From Micromonospora coxensis (GTDB lineage Bacteria; Actinomycetota; Actinomycetes; Mycobacteriales; Micromonosporaceae), in contig NZ_LT607753.1 in the NCBI RefSeq assembly GCF_900090295.1, positions 2,232,001 to 2,296,000 on the forward strand: a stretch of DNA of 64,000 nucleotides. The letters run 5' to 3'. The notes under the pieces are model-generated. The model was given only the letters and a program-made list of their open reading frames with translations. It made no database searches and was not told where the DNA came from. Made by a program: the position numbers and the translations under genes. Positions 60,789 to 64,000 of the stretch are shown here, one piece after another (the first letter of the stretch is position 1; every line of letters starts with the position of its first letter).

Positions 60789-61862
60789 GTGACCAGGATT
60801 GATGACGTCGCCCGGCTCGCCGGGGTCTCGACCGCCACCGTCTCCCGCGCGCTGCGCGGGCTGCCGACGGTGTCGGCCGCGACGCGCCGGCGGGTGCTCG
60901 CCGCCGCCGAGCAACTGGAGTACGCGGTCTCGCCGAGCGCCTCCCGGCTGGCCGGCGGCCGGACCGGGACGGTGGCCGTGGTGGTCCCCCGGATCACCCG
61001 GTGGTTCTTCGGCACCGTCGTCGAGGCGGTCGAGGACCACCTCCACCAGGCCGGGTACGACCTGCTGCTGTACAACCTCGGCGGGCGCGAACAGATCCGG
61101 CAGCGGGTGCTGCGCACCGCCAACCTGCACAAGCGGGTGGACGCGATCATGCTGGTCGCCACCCCGCTGCGCCCGGCCGACCTGACCGCGCTGGCCCGGC
61201 TGGAGCTGCCCGGCATCACCATCAGCTCCGGCAGCCACGTGCCGGGCTGGCCCTGCGTGCGCATCGACGACGTGGCCGCCGCCCGGACGGCCACCCGGCA
61301 CCTGCTCGACCTCGGCCACCGCCGGATCGCGCACATCTCCGGCGACCCGGACGACGAGCTGGCCTTCACCACCCACCTGGACCGCCGCCGCGGCTACCGG
61401 GAGGCACTGCGCGCGGCCGGCATCGACCCCGACCCGAGCCTGGACGTGGAGTCGCAGTTCACCATCGACGGGGGCACCCGGGCCACCGCCGAACTGCTCG
61501 CCCGGGGCGAGCCGCCGACGGCGATCTTCGCGGCCTGCGACGAGATGGCGATGGGGGCGATCAGCGCGCTGCGCGACGCCGGGCTGCGGGTGCCGCAGGA
61601 CGTCAGCGTGATCGGCGTCGACAACCACGACCTGGCCGGGGTGCTGGGGCTGAGCACCATCGCCCAGCCCGCCGCCGAGCAGGGGCGGCTCGCCGTCCGG
61701 CTGCTCCTCGACCCGCTGCGCACCCGGACCGCCGACCCGTACGCCACCCGGGTTCCGGAGCAGCGCGTCACCGACGACCCGGGCGACCCGCCGGGTCAAC
61801 CGGTGATCCTGCCCACTCGGCTGGTGGTGCGTGAATCGACCGCGCCACCGCGGGCAAACTGA
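60789..61862 (+). CDS. LacI-family transcriptional regulator
   Basis: 357 residues. N-terminal HTH (TRIDDVARLAGVSTATVSRALRG) and hinge (VSPSASRLAGGRTGTVAVVVP) followed by a periplasmic-binding-protein-like effector domain. Likely represses the importer and the downstream alpha-glucosidase, binding the palindrome at 57219. GTG 60789 follows GGGGGA. Confidence 0.9.
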   Translation: MTRIDDVARLAGVSTATVSRALRGLPTVSAATRRRVLAAAEQLEYAVSPSASRLAGGRTGTVAVVVPRITRWFFGTVVEAVEDHLHQAGYDLLLYNLGGREQIRQRVLRTANLHKRVDAIMLVATPLRPADLTALARLELPGITISSGSHVPGWPCVRIDDVAAARTATRHLLDLGHRRIAHISGDPDDELAFTTHLDRRRGYREALRAAGIDPDPSLDVESQFTIDGGTRATAELLARGEPPTAIFAACDEMAMGAISALRDAGLRVPQDVSVIGVDNHDLAGVLGLSTIAQPAAEQGRLAVRLLLDPLRTRTADPYATRVPEQRVTDDPGDPPGQPVILPTRLVVRESTAPPRAN

Positions 61863-61897
61863 ACGGATTCGACACCCGCACGACCCAGGGAGAAGCT

Positions 61898-63568
61898 CTG
61901 AACACCGACGCGACGCAGCAGGAACAGCCCGGTGGCCCGGCCGGCGGGTGGTGGACCGAGGCCGTCATCTACCAGATCTACCCGCGCTCCTTCGCCGATT
62001 CCGACGGCGACGGCATGGGCGACCTGCCGGGCATCACGGCCCGCCTCGGCCACCTCGCCGAGCTGGGCGTCGACGCGGTCTGGCTGTCCCCGTTCTACCC
62101 GTCGCCGCAGGCCGACGCCGGGTACGACGTGGCCGACTACCGGGACGTCGACCCGCTCTTCGGCAAGCTCTCGGACGCCGACGCGCTGATCGCCGAGGCC
62201 CGCGCCAAGGGGCTGCGGGTCATCGTCGACCTGGTGCCGAACCACACCTCCTCCGCGCACCGCTGGTTCCGGACCGCGCTGGTCGCCGGCCCGGGCAGCC
62301 CGGAGCGCGCCCGGTACGTCTTCCGCGACGGCCTGGGCCCGGACGGCGACCAGCCGCCAAACGACTGGCAGAGCGTCTTCGGCGGCCCCGCCTGGACCCG
62401 GGTGACCGAGCCGGACGGCCGGCCCGGCCAGTGGTACCTGCACCTCTTCGACCCCGGGCAGCCCGACCTCAACTGGGACAACCCGGAGGTCCGCGAGGAG
62501 TTCCTCGACGTGCTGCGCTTCTGGCTGGACCGGGGCGTGGACGGCTTCCGGGTGGACGTCGCGCACGGCCTCGTCAAGCAGGCCGACCTGGCGAACTGGC
62601 AGGAGCCGCAGGAGATCCTCTCCGGCAACGACGTGGACAAGCCCCGGCCCCCGATGTGGGACCAGGACGGCGTGCACGAGATCTACCGGGAGTGGCGCCG
62701 ACTGCTCGACACGTACCCCGGGGAGCGGATCCTGGTGGCCGAGGCGTGGGTGGAGCCGGCCGAGCGGCTGGCCCGCTACGTGCGCCCCGACGAGATGCAC
62801 CAGGCGTTCAACTTCGAGTACCTGCTCGCCGCGTGGAGCGCGCCGGCCCAGTACGCGGTCGTCACCCGGTCCCTGGAGGCCACCGACGCGGTGGGCGCGC
62901 CGACGACGTGGGTGCTGTCGAACCACGACGTGGTCCGGCACGCGTCCCGGCTGGGCCTCACCGCCGACGGCGGCCGGCTCAACGGCGTCGGGATCGGCGA
63001 CCCGCAGCCGGACGCCGCGCTGGGGCTGCGCCGGGCCCGGGCGGCCAGCCTGCTCATGCTGGCCCTGCCCGGCTCCGCCTACCTCTACCAGGGCGAGGAG
63101 TTGGGCCTGCCCGAGCACACCACGCTGCCGGACGAGGCCCGGCAGGACCCGACCTGGGAGCGCAGCGGGCACACCCAGCGCGGCCGGGACGGCTGCCGGG
63201 TGCCGATCCCGTGGGAGGCCGACGCCCCGTCGTACGGCTTCGGGCCGACCGACGCGAGCTGGCTGCCGCAGCCGCCGTCCTGGGCCGAGTACGCCCTGGA
63301 CCGGCAGCGCGACGTGCCCGGCTCGACGTACGAGATGTACCGCACCGCGCTGCGGCTGCGCCGCGAGCACGGGCTCGCCCGAGGGCCGCTGGCGTGGCTC
63401 TCCACCGGCGACGAGGTGCTGGCCTTCCGCAACGGCGGGCTGACCGTGCTGACCAACTTCGGCGCGGCGGCCGTCCCGGTCCCGGCCGGTGAGCTGCTGT
63501 GCAGCAGCGCTCCGCTCGACGAGGACGGCCGGGTCCCGACCGACGTCACGGTCTGGGTCCGCGGCTGA
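61898..63568 (+). CDS. GH13 alpha-glucosidase (oligo-1,6-glucosidase type), CTG start
   Basis: 556 residues. Conserved regions: WWTEAVIYQIYPRSFADS at the first strand, DLVPNHTS, GVDGFRVDVAHG (nucleophile Asp), ILVAEAWVE (acid Glu) and SNHDVVRH. It hydrolyses imported alpha-glucosides in the cytosol. No ATG, GTG or TTG exists in frame upstream of the first strand: the first ATG is codon 40 and would delete it. CTG 61898, preceded by GGGAG with 5-nt spacing, is the only reasonable start. Confidence 0.88.
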   Translation: MNTDATQQEQPGGPAGGWWTEAVIYQIYPRSFADSDGDGMGDLPGITARLGHLAELGVDAVWLSPFYPSPQADAGYDVADYRDVDPLFGKLSDADALIAEARAKGLRVIVDLVPNHTSSAHRWFRTALVAGPGSPERARYVFRDGLGPDGDQPPNDWQSVFGGPAWTRVTEPDGRPGQWYLHLFDPGQPDLNWDNPEVREEFLDVLRFWLDRGVDGFRVDVAHGLVKQADLANWQEPQEILSGNDVDKPRPPMWDQDGVHEIYREWRRLLDTYPGERILVAEAWVEPAERLARYVRPDEMHQAFNFEYLLAAWSAPAQYAVVTRSLEATDAVGAPTTWVLSNHDVVRHASRLGLTADGGRLNGVGIGDPQPDAALGLRRARAASLLMLALPGSAYLYQGEELGLPEHTTLPDEARQDPTWERSGHTQRGRDGCRVPIPWEADAPSYGFGPTDASWLPQPPSWAEYALDRQRDVPGSTYEMYRTALRLRREHGLARGPLAWLSTGDEVLAFRNGGLTVLTNFGAAAVPVPAGELLCSSAPLDEDGRVPTDVTVWVRG

Positions 63569-63575
63569 CGCCGTT

Positions 63576-63620
63576 CGGTCCCGCCGACTCCCGGCGCCGG
63601 TCCGGGAGCCGGCGGGACCG
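63576..63620. terminator. Terminator after the GH13 gene
   Basis: An 11-bp outer stem CGGTCCCGCCG/CGGCGGGACCG (63576-63586, 63610-63620) with an inner CCCGG/CCGGG stem. Nothing else is seen to 63719. Confidence 0.75.
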
Positions 63621-63719
63621 TTCCGTCCGCGCGGCGCGGCGCCCACGCCCGTCGCCGCCGTGCGCGGCCCCGACGAGCCGCGACGCGGCGCCCACCCGCG
63701 CCGGCCGACGGAGCGCTGC

Positions 63720-64000
63720 TCAGAGCCGGTCGGCGCGAGCGTGCAGCAGCTCGTGCACGGAGTCGATGTCACCGGGCGAGGTACGCGAGGCGAGCCAGTA
63801 CATGACCCCGGTGGGGATGAAGAAGAGCTGGAAGACGGCCAGCCCGACGGCGTAGTTCAGCGGCGGCGGGAACGCCGCGCGCAGGCCGTGGAAGGCCACC
63901 CCGACCAGGCCGTTGCCCGCCGCCCGTCCCACCCCGTTGACCAGGTTGCCCAGGCTGTAGACGGTGCCCCGGTGCTCGGGCGGGTTGACGTCGGCGATCA
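63720..64000 (-). CDS. MFS-type transporter, C-terminal fragment
   Basis: About 93 residues are visible; the gene continues past the window edge, so the start is missing. DVNPPEHRGTVYSLGNLVNGVGRAAGNGLVG reads like the loop before the last helices of major-facilitator transporters, and LAVFQLFFIPTGVMYWLASRT is a final membrane helix. Substrate not readable. Confidence 0.65.
   Translation of the reverse strand, partial: IADVNPPEHRGTVYSLGNLVNGVGRAAGNGLVGVAFHGLRAAFPPPLNYAVGLAVFQLFFIPTGVMYWLASRTSPGDIDSVHELLHARADRL

Overview
The window is about 73% GC, uses many GTG and TTG starts, and shows the gene repertoire of a mycelial actinomycete. Family content (SURF1, ATP-dependent DNA ligase LigB, HrdD/SigB-type sigma factor, DUF6158, DUF6232, alpha-glucoside ABC operon, aerobic-type late B12 genes) points to Micromonosporaceae, probably Micromonospora or a close relative. 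It looks like ordinary chromosome: no insertion sequence, phage gene, CRISPR array or integrated element was seen. Assignments rest on reading translations and motifs, not on database searches.

Layout. 1-18 kb: the end of an OtsB-GH15 trehalose/glucoamylase-type fusion, then cobalamin genes in three clusters (cobA-cobT-cobC; a CobB-like gene overlapping a GNAT acetyltransferase; cbiB/cobD-cobQ). These are interspersed with a class A penicillin-binding protein, SURF1, LigB, an M20 peptidase, a uridine-kinase-like protein and a rhodanese. 18-24 kb: an SSB paralogue with DnaA-box-like sequences upstream, a ribosome-hibernation-factor-like gene, two alpha/beta hydrolases, a trypsin-fold pseudoenzyme and tRNA-Arg(UCU). 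24-31 kb: a histidine kinase, a degenerate kinase-like membrane protein and a NarL-type regulator, then a GlxA-type regulator with an isochorismatase, and PlsC. 31-42 kb: an amylo-alpha-1,6-glucosidase with an SCP2-like partner, an HTH_42 protein, CBS and F420-oxidoreductase-fold proteins, asd, a catalytic/non-catalytic M16 peptidase pair and a Tat-exported PhoX/DUF839 protein. 42-50 kb: DAHP synthase behind a leader-peptide attenuator, small DUF genes, an NlpC/P60 hydrolase and a group 2 sigma factor. 50-57 kb: murR-murQ, an SDR, a dTMP-kinase-like protein, a nucleotidyltransferase-BON-phosphoesterase-small membrane protein run, TspO and an M23 endopeptidase. 57-64 kb: an alpha-glucoside ABC importer (binding protein and two permeases, no ATPase), its LacI regulator, a GH13 alpha-glucosidase and the end of an MFS transporter.

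Common themes. About 18 genes have a TANNNT -10 hexamer ending 6-7 nt before the start codon, so they are probably transcribed as leaderless mRNAs; this fixed several starts. Convergent genes are separated by long GC-rich hairpins. Functionally the window joins storage and import carbohydrate use (GH15, GH13, debranching enzyme, ABC importer, LacI), cell-wall growth and recycling (PBP, NlpC/P60, M23, MurQ/MurR) and B12 synthesis. The most interesting observations are the aroF attenuator, the CobB-like protein lacking both active-site signatures, the SigR-type promoter in front of the sigma-factor gene, the palindromes over the PBP and murR promoters, and an apparent CTG start in the GH13 gene.
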